Shown one piece after another: positions 21,146-33,202 of a DNA stretch of 64,000 nucleotides. How positions within the stretch are numbered: position 1 is the first letter of the stretch; each line of letters opens with the position of its first letter. The notes under the pieces were generated by a model. It did not search any database and was not told the DNA's origin. It saw nothing but the letters and a program-made list of their open reading frames with translations. Origin of the DNA: Saprospiraceae bacterium (GTDB lineage Bacteria > Bacteroidota > Bacteroidia > Chitinophagales > Saprospiraceae); contig JANQHF010000066.1 of assembly GCA_028282725.1 (NCBI GenBank), positions 1-64,000 of the forward strand, in the 5' to 3' direction. Both the position numbers and the translations under genes were made by a program.

Positions 21146-21604
21146 ATGATGAAGAAGTTTAACATAATGCTCGCGCTGTTCTTCTCAGTAGGCTTTCTTA
21201 CGCTGGGACAGGCACAGACTGACGACGTGATGGATGGCCCGGTAATGACTTTTGAAAGCCTGATCGTAGACTATGGAGAAATAGAACAACATTCTGATCC
21301 TTTGCGAAAAGCGAAGTTTACGAATACAGGAACAGCTCCTCTTGTCATTAAAAATGCGCGGGGAAGTTGTGGCTGCACTGTTCCAACCTATCCTAAAGAA
21401 CCGATCATGCCAGGTGAGTCAGCTGAAATTGAGATTCGGTATGATACAAAGCGCGTTGGAACCATCAATAAAACCGTTACAATTACGACAAACCAGGAAG
21501 GCGAGGCCGTCGTACTCAAAGTAACCGGAAAAATCAACCGGGCTGCTGCGGAAGAAAGCGTACCTAAGGCCAAAAATGGGCTGTTTAAAAGCGGAAACAA
21601 CTAA
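21146..21604 (+). CDS. DUF1573 domain-containing secreted protein
   Basis: Signal peptide; FTNTGTAPLVIKNARGSCGCTVPTYPKEPIMPGESAEIEIRYDT. Confidence 0.92.
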   Translation: MMKKFNIMLALFFSVGFLTLGQAQTDDVMDGPVMTFESLIVDYGEIEQHSDPLRKAKFTNTGTAPLVIKNARGSCGCTVPTYPKEPIMPGESAEIEIRYDTKRVGTINKTVTITTNQEGEAVVLKVTGKINRAAAEESVPKAKNGLFKSGNN

Positions 21605-21625
21605 CAAAGAGATATTTTTTATTCA

Positions 21626-21660
21626 AGCCGAAGAACTTTTTAGTTGTTCGGCTTTTTTTA
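21626..21660 (+). terminator. Intrinsic terminator
   Basis: agccgaa...ttcggct hairpin followed by TTTTTTT. Confidence 0.8.
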
Positions 21661-21678
21661 TTCTATAAATCCAAATTT

Positions 21679-22440
21679 ATGCTCGTTGTCATATCGCCAG
21701 CCAAATCCCTGAATCTTCAAAAACAAGATACTGATGATTTTACCATTCCCGCGTATCGGTCAGAAGCATACAAATTGGTGAAATCACTCAGAGAAAAGAA
21801 CAAAGAGGACCTGGTCAAATTAATGAATGTCAGTGAAAAGATTGCAACTGAGAACGTCAAAAGGTTTAAGTCTTTCAAACTCAGGCATGATGAAAAAAAC
21901 TCAAAAAGAGCCATCGATATGTTCATGGGTGATGTTTACCGGGGTCTCGATGTCCAGTCATTCTCGGATGAGGATTATGAGTTTGCACAGAAGCATCTTC
22001 GAATCCTTTCAGGTCTCTATGGCGTTCTGAGACCACTCGATCTCATCCAGCCGTACCGGTTGGAAATGGGAAGTCGGCTCAAGGTGGGAACGCATGGAAA
22101 CCTGTACCAGTTTTGGGATGGGAAAATCACCAAAATAATCAACAAGACATTAAAGGAATCAGGTAATGAATACCTTGTCAATCTGGCGAGCGATGAATAT
22201 TTCAAATCCATCCAAAAAAACAAAATCAAGGCGAAGGTTCTCACAATAGGCTTTAAAGAATATCATAACGGAACCTTAAAGTTCTTGTCTTTCAATGCAA
22301 AGGTGGCCAGGGGCAAGATGGCACGCTACATCATTAAGAATAATATCGAATCCGTAGAGGAAATCAAAGGCTTTGATGTAGACCGTTATTACTTTAGCGA
22401 AGAGCTTTCATCAGAGGAAAAATGGTTTTTTATCCGGTGA
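21679..22440 (+). CDS. yaaA: Peroxide stress protein YaaA
   Basis: MLVVISPAKSLNL, LYGVLRPLDLIQPYRLEMG, NLASDEYFK. Confidence 0.95.
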   Translation: MLVVISPAKSLNLQKQDTDDFTIPAYRSEAYKLVKSLREKNKEDLVKLMNVSEKIATENVKRFKSFKLRHDEKNSKRAIDMFMGDVYRGLDVQSFSDEDYEFAQKHLRILSGLYGVLRPLDLIQPYRLEMGSRLKVGTHGNLYQFWDGKITKIINKTLKESGNEYLVNLASDEYFKSIQKNKIKAKVLTIGFKEYHNGTLKFLSFNAKVARGKMARYIIKNNIESVEEIKGFDVDRYYFSEELSSEEKWFFIR

Positions 22441-22557
22441 TGTTTTGAAGGTGGGAGGTGAGGAGTTATTCCTGAAGATTCGATTCATTTATCTATGATA
22501 TACCGTCTTTCTTCGATTATAAAAAGTGAGCCTCCGATTAATTGGTACATTTGGTCT

Positions 22558-22887
22558 ATGGACGCTCACGAATTATATGAGCATGCAAAGAATCGTGTAA
22601 AAACGAGAAAGAAGTTTTACTCCCACGTTGTAATATGGGTAGTGATGAGTGTTTTCTTCATCCTGCTCAATCTTTCGACCACAGACTACTTTTGGGCAAT
22701 ATTTCCCATTTTAGGTTGGGGGATTGGCGTTGCCTTCCATGGTATACAAGTCTACTCCAACGAATGGGAAGATGCAGAAGTAGAGCGGGAATTCGAAAGA
22801 TTGCGACACAAAAGAAGGGCCATGCATCCCGAAGAAGGTGATATAAAAGAAACCTCTGCCCGTTGGGACGAAAAGGACTTTGTCTGA
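22558..22887 (+). CDS. 2TM domain-containing protein
   Basis: Two TM helices, KKFYSHVVIWVVMSVFFILLN..., GWGIGVAFHGIQVY; start reassigned from 22495 to MDAHELYEHA. Confidence 0.75.
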   Translation: MDAHELYEHAKNRVKTRKKFYSHVVIWVVMSVFFILLNLSTTDYFWAIFPILGWGIGVAFHGIQVYSNEWEDAEVEREFERLRHKRRAMHPEEGDIKETSARWDEKDFV

Positions 22888-22944
22888 TCACTATTTTGCT
22901 TAATCACAAGCAATGTCCATCTTTACCTATTAGATAGCAAAACG

Positions 22945-23802
22945 ATGTCATATAAATTTGAGCCAGGTCACCGACGTGATCGCATTCACGAGATCATATT
23001 TGAAGCTGACACGTTAGAGGGGAAAATATTTGATGTAGTTCTTCTCGTAATGATCATGGTGAGTATCATTGCCGTGGCGTGGGAAAGTCTTCCGACCCTG
23101 GATCCGGGTACCAAAAAAAGACTGTACAATCTCGAATGGCTCCTGACCATATTTTTTACTGTAGAATACTTCTTGAGGATCATCAGTGTGAAGAGGCCGA
23201 TGAAATATATAACCAGTTTCTATGGGGTTGTTGATTTGTTATCCATATTACCGACTTACCTGAGCATCATACTACCCGGATCAAATACATTTCTAGTCAT
23301 CCGGGCCTTGCGATTGCTCAGGCTTTTCAGGATTTTCAAAATGGCCAACTTCCTCATTCAGGGAGATATCCTCTTAAAATCCCTGAAATCATCGATGGCA
23401 AAAATCATCGTCTTCGTATACTTCATTCTGGTTATGGTCTGCATCTTCGGTGCTATAATGTACGTGGTGGAAGGACATGTCAATCCCGAATTTGACAGCA
23501 TTCCAAGAAGTATTTATTGGGCGATCGTAACCATAACAACCGTAGGATTTGGAGACATCACTCCCTCTACGGCTCTTGGACAGTTTCTTTCCGCGATCCT
23601 GATGATCACCGGTTATGCAGTTATAGCCGTACCTACAGGTATCATGAGTGCAGAAATATTCAAGAAACAAAGGAGGTTAATGAGATCCAACCGCATTTCC
23701 ACTCAAGCATGCAGATCTTGCAGCCTGGAAGGCCATGATGAAGATGCTGTCTATTGCAAATTTTGTGGAGACAAATTACATACCGACGATAACGATCGAT
23801 AA
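22945..23802 (+). CDS. Voltage-gated potassium channel (6TM) with C-terminal CxxC zinc-ribbon-like tail
   Basis: ALRLLRLFRIFK S4, TTVGFGDITP selectivity filter, CRSCSLEGHDEDAVYCKFCG tail. Confidence 0.93.
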   Translation: MSYKFEPGHRRDRIHEIIFEADTLEGKIFDVVLLVMIMVSIIAVAWESLPTLDPGTKKRLYNLEWLLTIFFTVEYFLRIISVKRPMKYITSFYGVVDLLSILPTYLSIILPGSNTFLVIRALRLLRLFRIFKMANFLIQGDILLKSLKSSMAKIIVFVYFILVMVCIFGAIMYVVEGHVNPEFDSIPRSIYWAIVTITTVGFGDITPSTALGQFLSAILMITGYAVIAVPTGIMSAEIFKKQRRLMRSNRISTQACRSCSLEGHDEDAVYCKFCGDKLHTDDNDR

Positions 23803-24861
23803 TTACCACCGGATCAGTGCACTGCCCCAGGTAAAGCCGCTTCCAAAGGCCGCAAGACAGACCAGATCACCTTCGGAAATCTTTCCTTCATCTCTTGCTT
23901 CTGTAAGGGCAATCGGAACTGAGGCTGCAGTTGTATTGCCATACTTTTGAATGTTGTTGTACACCTGTTCGTCTTTGAGCCCTAAAATTCGCTGGACAAA
24001 TTGAGCAATTCTCAAATTCGCCTGGTGAGGGATCAACATATCTATATCTCCCGGATTCTTACCGACTTTTTTCAGCGCCTCCGTGATTACCTCGGGAAAT
24101 TTCTTTACAGCTGTCTTAAAGACCAAAGGTCCATTCATATTTGGGTAGATCAGATGATCATCGATCATTTTTTGTGTGATATAAATTCCTCCGGGATCTG
24201 ATTCTGAGGGAAAGCCAAACTTTTCTTTACCCAGGTGATGCCCTCCATGAGAACCAGGAGTAATCATGGCCAATTCCTCGGCATTGGTACCATTTGCGTG
24301 TAAATGGGTCGTCAGGATTCCCTTTGATTCATCCTCAGTGGGTTGAAGGATGGCAGCACCGGCACCATCTCCAAAAATTACTGTGACATTTCTTCCCCTC
24401 GTGTGAAAATCCAATCCCATACTGTGCATCTCGGACCCGACGAGCAATACATTTTTATACATCCCTGTCTTCACAAATTGGTCTGCAACCGATAACCCAT
24501 ACAGAAATCCAGAACATTGATTACGTATATCCAAAGCACCCACCTCCTGGTCAGTAATACCAAGTTCTCTTTGTACCAGAACCCCGCACCCCGGAAAGAA
24601 ATAATCAGGACTGAGCGTTGCAAAAATGATGAAGTCAACCTCACTTTTATCTATGCCTGCATCATCAATTGCCCTTTGGGCAGCTATAGCTCCCATGGTA
24701 GTGGTCGTCTCCTCATGTTTGATTGCATACCTTCTCTCTTTTATACCTGTACGCTCCTGGATCCACTCGTCCGTGGTGTCCATATATTGAGTAAGCTCAT
24801 CATTGCTTACCACCGTTTCCGGCAAGTAATAGCCGAGACCAGCAATTTTCGTATTGAACAT
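23803..24861 (-). CDS. 3-oxoacyl-ACP synthase III family protein
   Basis: KASIII fold; IRNQCSGFLYGL active Cys, LIPHQAN, YGNTTAASVPIAL. Confidence 0.93.
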   Translation of the reverse strand: MFNTKIAGLGYYLPETVVSNDELTQYMDTTDEWIQERTGIKERRYAIKHEETTTTMGAIAAQRAIDDAGIDKSEVDFIIFATLSPDYFFPGCGVLVQRELGITDQEVGALDIRNQCSGFLYGLSVADQFVKTGMYKNVLLVGSEMHSMGLDFHTRGRNVTVIFGDGAGAAILQPTEDESKGILTTHLHANGTNAEELAMITPGSHGGHHLGKEKFGFPSESDPGGIYITQKMIDDHLIYPNMNGPLVFKTAVKKFPEVITEALKKVGKNPGDIDMLIPHQANLRIAQFVQRILGLKDEQVYNNIQKYGNTTAASVPIALTEARDEGKISEGDLVCLAAFGSGFTWGSALIRW

Positions 24862-24975
24862 ATTCGGTTCAGATTTTCAGCAATATAAAAAATCCTGTTC
24901 TTCCATTTACTCGGCGTCGAGCTGTTTCATTCAAATGACGGTTATAAATCCAAAAAATATGATATTTGCACTGCT

Positions 24976-25026
24976 TATGTCCGGATGGAAAAGATTGAAG
25001 TCTCTATGCTGACACATCCGGACATA
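24976..25026. repeat. 12-bp perfect inverted repeat in divergent intergenic region
   Basis: TATGTCCGGATG (24976-24987) ... CATCCGGACATA (25015-25026). Confidence 0.9.
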
Positions 25027-25135
25027 TCAACCAAAATTTTATTCTTTATTCTATCATTTTCCACATTTCATCCGTTATATAATCTATGTCATTTGGCATT
25101 GGACGAACATTTTTGTCTTAATATCTACTGAATTC

Positions 25136-27700
25136 ATGAATATTTCTATTCGAGTATTTACTTTGATGGTGAGTTTGTTGTATGCAAGTACAGCCTTCAG
25201 CCAGGGAGTTACCAAGGTTTCCGGGACTGTTTTTGAAGACAAGACCGGCAGTCCCATGGCATTTGTAGATGTATATTTCAAAGGGACGAGTGTCGGGACA
25301 TCTACTGACCTAGACGGAAAATTTGAAATCCAATCCAGATTCGTATCGGATTCATTGTGTGCAACATTTCTTGGCTTTAATGAAGTGTGCTACAGGATTA
25401 AGCAGGAGCAACGGACGAGCAACATTAAGTATCGTCTACAGGAAAAGGACTTAAGACTAAAAAATGTCATCGTTGTTGCCAAAAAAGGCAGGTACCGCAA
25501 GAAAAACAATCCGGCCGTCGAGCTCATGCGGAAGGTGATTGCCAATAAGAAGATCAATCGCCTTGAAGGAAGGGAGTATTATTCATTCGAGCAGCATGAG
25601 AAAATTCAGCTCGATATCAATAACATCACGGAAGAATTCAAGAATCGACGGATCTTCAATAGTTTCGATCTCCTGTGGGATTACCTCGATACGTCCTATG
25701 TGAATGGAAAGATCTATCTGCCTGTTTTCTTGCGGGAAGTCCTGAGTGATGTTTATTATCGCCAAAGTCCCGAATCCAGAAAAGAATATCAGAAATCCAT
25801 TAAGCTGACGAAGTTTGACGAACAAATGGATGACAAAAGCATCAATGATGTCGTTGAATTCCTGTATAAGGACATCGACATTTATGATAATACTGTCCCT
25901 TTGCTGGACCATAGTTTTGTTAGCCCTATTTCACCATTGGCGCTCAATTTTTATCGCTTCTATATCCTGGATACGCTAGATGTAAATGGCATCAATAGCA
26001 TCCGGCTTGGCTTCATACCAAAGAATAAAGCAAACTTTGGATTTACAGGGGATCTTTATGTCTCTAATGATGAGAAACATGCCGTTACGCGTGCTGATTT
26101 TGGGATCATCGGGGATATCCATTTGAATTTCGTCAATGACCTCAGGGTGAACCAGGATTTTGAACCATTAGAGGATGGAACCTATATACTGACAAGGGAT
26201 GAATTGGTTGTGGATTATGGCATTGCGAAGAATGGAGTGGGATTCTATGGGACAAGAACGGTCGGTTATAAAGACTTTAATTTTGATCCGGCCCCTGATC
26301 CGGGAGTCTATAATCATCTGGAAAAGGTAATCATCGCAAAAGATGCCTATGACTATAATGAGGAGTGGTGGGATGAAAACCGCATTGTAGATCTGACCAC
26401 CACACAGGAAGATCTCTATGACATGATCGATACGCTGATCACCTTGCCCGCATATAAACGGCTGATTACGGGTATAAGAATTCTAACTACAGGTTATGTT
26501 CCTTTCAAAAAATTCGATATGGGACCTTTACCCACTTTTTACAGTTATAACCAAATTGAGGGCTCAAGAGTCCGGATGGGTTTTGAAACCAATTTGAATT
26601 TTGACAGGAATATTTTGATCGATGGATATGCCGCCTATGGATTCAGGGATAAAGCATGGAAATACAGGGGCGCAGTGACCTATAGCTTTAACGAGGATTG
26701 GAAGCGAAATCCCAGACATTATTTGCGATTGATCTATCAAAATGAAGTGCTTTTCCCGGGTCAGGAATTGACCTTTGTCCAGCAGGATAATATCCTTTTA
26801 TCCTTCAGACGGGGTGCCACTGATAAGATGTTTTTTGAGCGTGAATTGAAACTCGATTATACCCGAGAATCTCCCGGTTTTGCGATAGACTTCAACTTTA
26901 ATGACAAGAACAGGCGGCCTTACGGGAACCTGCAGTTGAACTACCTCGACGAAAACGGCGAACCTGCTATTTTACAGGATATTGAAACAACGACCTTTGG
27001 CGTTGGCATTGAAATTTCACCCAACAAACAATTTATCCAGGGACGACAATACCGTAGACCCATTATCAACGAATATCCCATTTGGAATTTCAGATACGAA
27101 ACTTCCGTAAAAGGTTTGTTGGGAAGTAATTACAGCTACCACAAGTTGGAATTCGGTTTCTTCAAGAGATTCAATATGAGCATCCTCGGACATAGTAATT
27201 TTGGCCTGAGGGCTGCCAAAATGTGGGGGGATGTACCCTACACAGAACTATTTATTCCACCGGCCAATCAATCTTTTTCATATCAGCGAGAGACATTCAA
27301 CATGATGAATTTCCTTGAGTTTGTCAGCGATCAGCAGGTATTTGTGCGAATTGAACACTTTTTCAAAGGATTCTTCTTCAATCGCATCCCTCTCTTCAAG
27401 AAATTAAAACTAAGGGAAGTTGCCAGCTTCAAGATGGTATACGGCTCGCTTAGAGATAGCAATAACCCCAATCTCACTCCCGGCATCCCTACCTTCGATA
27501 CCACCACGGATGATGCTCCCCTGACTTATTTGTTCACTGACGGCCCATACATGGAGGGAAGTGTCGGCGTAACCAACATTTTCAGGGTACTGAGGCTGGA
27601 TCTTGTCAAACGATTTAATTATCTCGACAATCCGAATGTACCCTCTTTGTTTGGCACCAGAGGTCTGGGCCTCAGAGCTCGATTTAAAGTGGAATTTTAA
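25136..27700 (+). CDS. DUF5686 outer-membrane protein with carboxypeptidase-like regulatory (CarboxypepD_reg) domain
   Basis: VSGTVFEDKTGSPMAFVDVYFKGTSVGTSTDLDGKFEI followed by long beta-rich DUF5686-like region. Confidence 0.87.
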   Translation: MNISIRVFTLMVSLLYASTAFSQGVTKVSGTVFEDKTGSPMAFVDVYFKGTSVGTSTDLDGKFEIQSRFVSDSLCATFLGFNEVCYRIKQEQRTSNIKYRLQEKDLRLKNVIVVAKKGRYRKKNNPAVELMRKVIANKKINRLEGREYYSFEQHEKIQLDINNITEEFKNRRIFNSFDLLWDYLDTSYVNGKIYLPVFLREVLSDVYYRQSPESRKEYQKSIKLTKFDEQMDDKSINDVVEFLYKDIDIYDNTVPLLDHSFVSPISPLALNFYRFYILDTLDVNGINSIRLGFIPKNKANFGFTGDLYVSNDEKHAVTRADFGIIGDIHLNFVNDLRVNQDFEPLEDGTYILTRDELVVDYGIAKNGVGFYGTRTVGYKDFNFDPAPDPGVYNHLEKVIIAKDAYDYNEEWWDENRIVDLTTTQEDLYDMIDTLITLPAYKRLITGIRILTTGYVPFKKFDMGPLPTFYSYNQIEGSRVRMGFETNLNFDRNILIDGYAAYGFRDKAWKYRGAVTYSFNEDWKRNPRHYLRLIYQNEVLFPGQELTFVQQDNILLSFRRGATDKMFFERELKLDYTRESPGFAIDFNFNDKNRRPYGNLQLNYLDENGEPAILQDIETTTFGVGIEISPNKQFIQGRQYRRPIINEYPIWNFRYETSVKGLLGSNYSYHKLEFGFFKRFNMSILGHSNFGLRAAKMWGDVPYTELFIPPANQSFSYQRETFNMMNFLEFVSDQQVFVRIEHFFKGFFFNRIPLFKKLKLREVASFKMVYGSLRDSNNPNLTPGIPTFDTTTDDAPLTYLFTDGPYMEGSVGVTNIFRVLRLDLVKRFNYLDNPNVPSLFGTRGLGLRARFKVEF

Positions 27701-27713
27701 TCTGAAAAACCAG

Positions 27714-27721
27714 TACCTTTG
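27714..27721 (+). promoter_or_regulatory. -7 box TACCTTTG upstream of candidate sphingolipid operon
   Basis: TAnnTTTG match 20 nt upstream of ATG 27742. Confidence 0.5.
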
Positions 27722-27741
27722 AACGTCTTTGATGTTCGGGA

Positions 27742-28263
27742 ATGAAATATGAACTAAAGAAAAAACGATACGTAGATCCCGGGTCTACCGGAAGGCCGGA
27801 ATGGTATCCCATTCCTCCCCAGGACAGCGATCTCCTGTTCTTTATCCAAAGAAATCAAAACCAGGATGCTATTGTCTACCGGGTAAATCGCACTCCGGAG
27901 GGCTTAATCAATGAGCATCTTCCTATGGACGCTTATTGGATCAGGTTTACAGAAGGTGGTGTTCGGACTGAGCTCAATGTCTTACAAAACAAATTGGCTT
28001 TTGGCTATGATTCCGATAAGATCAATAATGACCTGTACAGATTTCACTTTGTATCATACAAGGAAATCACATTTTATATACACAGAACCAATGATGAAAA
28101 CTTCAAAGTAATCTACCAAAGAGATGGAAGAAATGTGGTGTTGAAAAACATTTACGTCTACGCCGTGGAATTCGGTGTATTCCCAGATGTTAAGTATATA
28201 GAAATATTTGGAGAAGACCTGGATAGCGGATTGGCGGATTATCAAAAACTAACAGTTGAATAA
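27742..28263 (+). CDS. DUF4833-like protein
   Basis: LLFFIQRNQNQDAIVYRVNRTPEG...PMDAYWIRFTEGG; stop overlaps next gene. Confidence 0.6.
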   Translation: MKYELKKKRYVDPGSTGRPEWYPIPPQDSDLLFFIQRNQNQDAIVYRVNRTPEGLINEHLPMDAYWIRFTEGGVRTELNVLQNKLAFGYDSDKINNDLYRFHFVSYKEITFYIHRTNDENFKVIYQRDGRNVVLKNIYVYAVEFGVFPDVKYIEIFGEDLDSGLADYQKLTVE

Positions 28264-28940
28264 TGTCAGGAAAGAAATTATTTGTCTCTAACTCTACGGA
28301 GTCAATACGATTATTTGAAAGCGATTGGATGGAAGCTCTGTCCAAGGTTCACTTTTCCGTCCCCTTGATCATTTTTCTTCCGGTGATCGGATTCATGTTC
28401 TACCTTGGATTTTCAGGTACTTCTATGGGCATAGGTGCAGCTTTGGTGTGGATTGTTTTGGGATTTTTATCCTGGACCCTGACAGAATATATTATGCACA
28501 GGTTTGTCTTTCATTTTGAACCCAAATCTGAATGGGGACAGAAGCTCCATTTTATTTTTCACGGCATTCATCATGACTATCCGTGTGACCGGTTAAGATT
28601 GGTTTTGCCACCGTCAGTAAGCATACCGCTTGCCACCGGATTTTTCTTCTTATTCAGAAGTTTTATCCCCGCTCCCGGTCTTTTTGTATTCTTTGGATCC
28701 TTCCTGATCGGTTATTTGATATATGACATGTTCCATTATGCCATCCATCATCTTGAAGTGAAAGGAAAACTATGGAACATCCTGAAAACGCATCACCTGA
28801 AACATCACTATGTCGATCCTCATAAGGGTTATGGGGTAAGTAGTCCGGTCTGGGATTATATTGCACAAAGTCATTTTGAAGAGAGCAACAATCAACCAAA
28901 GGAAGAACTAAAAGAAGTAGAATCCCCGGTGGAAGCCTAG
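28263..28940 (+). CDS. Fatty acid 2-hydroxylase (FA2H/Scs7 catalytic domain; sterol desaturase superfamily)
   Basis: His boxes HRFVFH, HFIFHGIHHDYPCDRLRLVLPP, YDMFHYAIHH, KTHHLKHHYVDPHKGYGVSSPVWD, closely resembling eukaryotic FA2H; no cytochrome b5 domain. Confidence 0.9.
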   Translation: MSGKKLFVSNSTESIRLFESDWMEALSKVHFSVPLIIFLPVIGFMFYLGFSGTSMGIGAALVWIVLGFLSWTLTEYIMHRFVFHFEPKSEWGQKLHFIFHGIHHDYPCDRLRLVLPPSVSIPLATGFFFLFRSFIPAPGLFVFFGSFLIGYLIYDMFHYAIHHLEVKGKLWNILKTHHLKHHYVDPHKGYGVSSPVWDYIAQSHFEESNNQPKEELKEVESPVEA

Positions 28941-29003
28941 CCATGACACAATATCCTTATATTTACAACCGAATTCTTAATCAGCATTGTCTGTAAAAAG
29001 TAA

Positions 29004-31336
<2,333 letters not shown>

Positions 31337-31344
<8 letters not shown>

Positions 31345-32332
31345 GGTCTTGATCACGGGATCAAATGGATTTCTGGGAAGCTGGCTTGCCAGAGAGGCAG
31401 CAGGAAGAGGGTTGGATACGTATGCCGCGGTCAGAAAATCTTCCGATTTAAGCTTACTTGAAAATGTACAGGTACATATTTGTACTATTGATTTTGAAGA
31501 CCTGGAGGGACTTGAAGCACTCATGTCGGAACATCGATTTGACTATATCATCCATTGTGCCGGAGTCACCAGGGTTCAAAAAGATGCTCTCTACTTTAAG
31601 GTCAATGCGGACTATTCGGTGTCGCTTGCAAAAGTTGCTCTTAAAGTGATCGGGAGTCAGTTGAAAAAATTCATGTTTATTTCAAGTGTTGAAGCCTATG
31701 GCAGTGCCGATGAGACCGAGAATGGCTACCTGGATAACAATGCTGAAGCGTCACCAAGGACGACATACGGAAGGAGCAAGCTGCGTGCCGAAAAAGAGCT
31801 TACAGCCATACCTTCTTTACCTCTTTTGATTCTCCGGCCTACGGCCATCTTCGGTCCGGGAGAAAAAGATTTGTTTGCGGTATGGAAAACGATCAAACAA
31901 TTCAGGTTTGCCCCGGTGATCGGGAATGCCCGAATCAAATATTCCTTTATCTATGTCAAGGATTTGGCGAGGGTGATTCTTGATGCAACCCTGTCCAATA
32001 TTACCCATAAATCTTATTTCGTCAGCGACGGAAAGGTATACCGGATCAAACAATTTACCGGGGCAATAGCCAGTTCACTGAATGTCAGAACATTTGGAAT
32101 GACCATCCCTTTTGTTCTTCTCGATGGTGTAGTTGCAATCAATAAGATGCTTGACAAGATTACAGGTAAAAAAAGTCTGCTCAACGATGAGCAATTGGCC
32201 AAAATGAAGGCCAGGAATTGGGATTGTGATATTTCAGATCTGGTGTCTGATTTCAATTTCATTCCCGCTTACACCCTGGAGAATGCGATCAACGAATCAA
32301 CGAGTTGGTACCGGGAAAAAGGATGGTTATGA
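31337..32332 (+). CDS. NAD(P)-dependent epimerase/dehydratase (extended SDR), candidate ceramide/3-ketosphinganine reductase
   Basis: VLITGSNGFLGSWLARE, YGRSKLRAEKEL catalytic YxxxK; overlaps upstream ORF. Confidence 0.8.
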
Positions 32333-32344
32333 TCGGGAAGAAAC

Positions 32345-32467
32345 CTAAAAAATGAGATAAATCAGAGCGATCAGTGTCGACCAGACAATGGCCGGAAGAA
32401 TGAATACTCTCATGATACCCATCTTTTCTTCACTAGTAGTGAGGGATGATTGATAAGGATCGTGCAT
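32345..32467 (-). CDS. Small (40 aa) single-TM membrane protein
   Basis: MHDPYQSSLTTSEEKMGIMRVFILPAIVWSTLIALIYLIF*; TATATTTG box upstream on minus strand (32493-32500). Confidence 0.55.
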   Translation of the reverse strand: MHDPYQSSLTTSEEKMGIMRVFILPAIVWSTLIALIYLIF

Positions 32468-32492
32468 CTTTGGCTTGTTTGGGTTTTCAAGT

Positions 32493-32500
32493 CAAATATA
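32493..32500 (-). promoter_or_regulatory. -7 box TATATTTG for small ORF
   Basis: TAnnTTTG on minus strand, 25 nt upstream of ATG. Confidence 0.45.
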
Positions 32501-32539
32501 TTACATTTTATCGTAATATGATAAATAAATTAGTGAGTT

Positions 32540-33202
32540 ATGAAAATATTAGAGCAGGTAGCCCGGGACGTCAGGAATTTGTTGGCCGGTGCCGAGGGAG
32601 GTCATGATTGGTGGCATACTTATCGGGTATGGCAAAATGCTCTTGAATTGGCAAAAACCGAAGAAGTCGATGTATTGACTATTGAATTGGCCTCTCTCCT
32701 GCACGATGTGGCTGATGCTAAATTTCATCAGGGAGATGAGTCCAAGGGACCCCAACTCGCCGGTAAAATCATGGATCAATATCCAATCGACGATGCAACC
32801 AAATCTGCCGTACTGGAGATTATCAGAAATATTTCCTTTAAAAATAGCTTTGACCGGGAGCAGAGACCCAACCCGGAGTTGAATATTGTCCAGGATGCCG
32901 ATCAACTGGAAGCACTGGGTGCAATTGGAATTGCCCGAGCCTTTAGCTACGGAGGGTATATCAACCAACCCATTTTTGACCCGGAATTACCGGCGAAAAG
33001 ATTTACATCCAAGAAAGAGTATAAGAATGCCAGATCCACATCCATTAATCACTTCTATGAAAAACTCTTAACATTAAAAGATCGTATGAATACAGCCCGC
33101 GGTAGAGAACTCGCTGAAACCAGGAGTCAATATATGGTCTCTTTCCTCGAACAATTCTATACAGAAATCGGACATGTACCGGGTTGGCACCATAGTCGGT
33201 AA
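32540..33202 (+). CDS. HD domain phosphohydrolase
   Basis: GGHDWWHTYRVWQNAL, SLLHDVADAKFH, VQDADQLEALGAIGIAR. Confidence 0.93.
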   Translation: MKILEQVARDVRNLLAGAEGGHDWWHTYRVWQNALELAKTEEVDVLTIELASLLHDVADAKFHQGDESKGPQLAGKIMDQYPIDDATKSAVLEIIRNISFKNSFDREQRPNPELNIVQDADQLEALGAIGIARAFSYGGYINQPIFDPELPAKRFTSKKEYKNARSTSINHFYEKLLTLKDRMNTARGRELAETRSQYMVSFLEQFYTEIGHVPGWHHSR

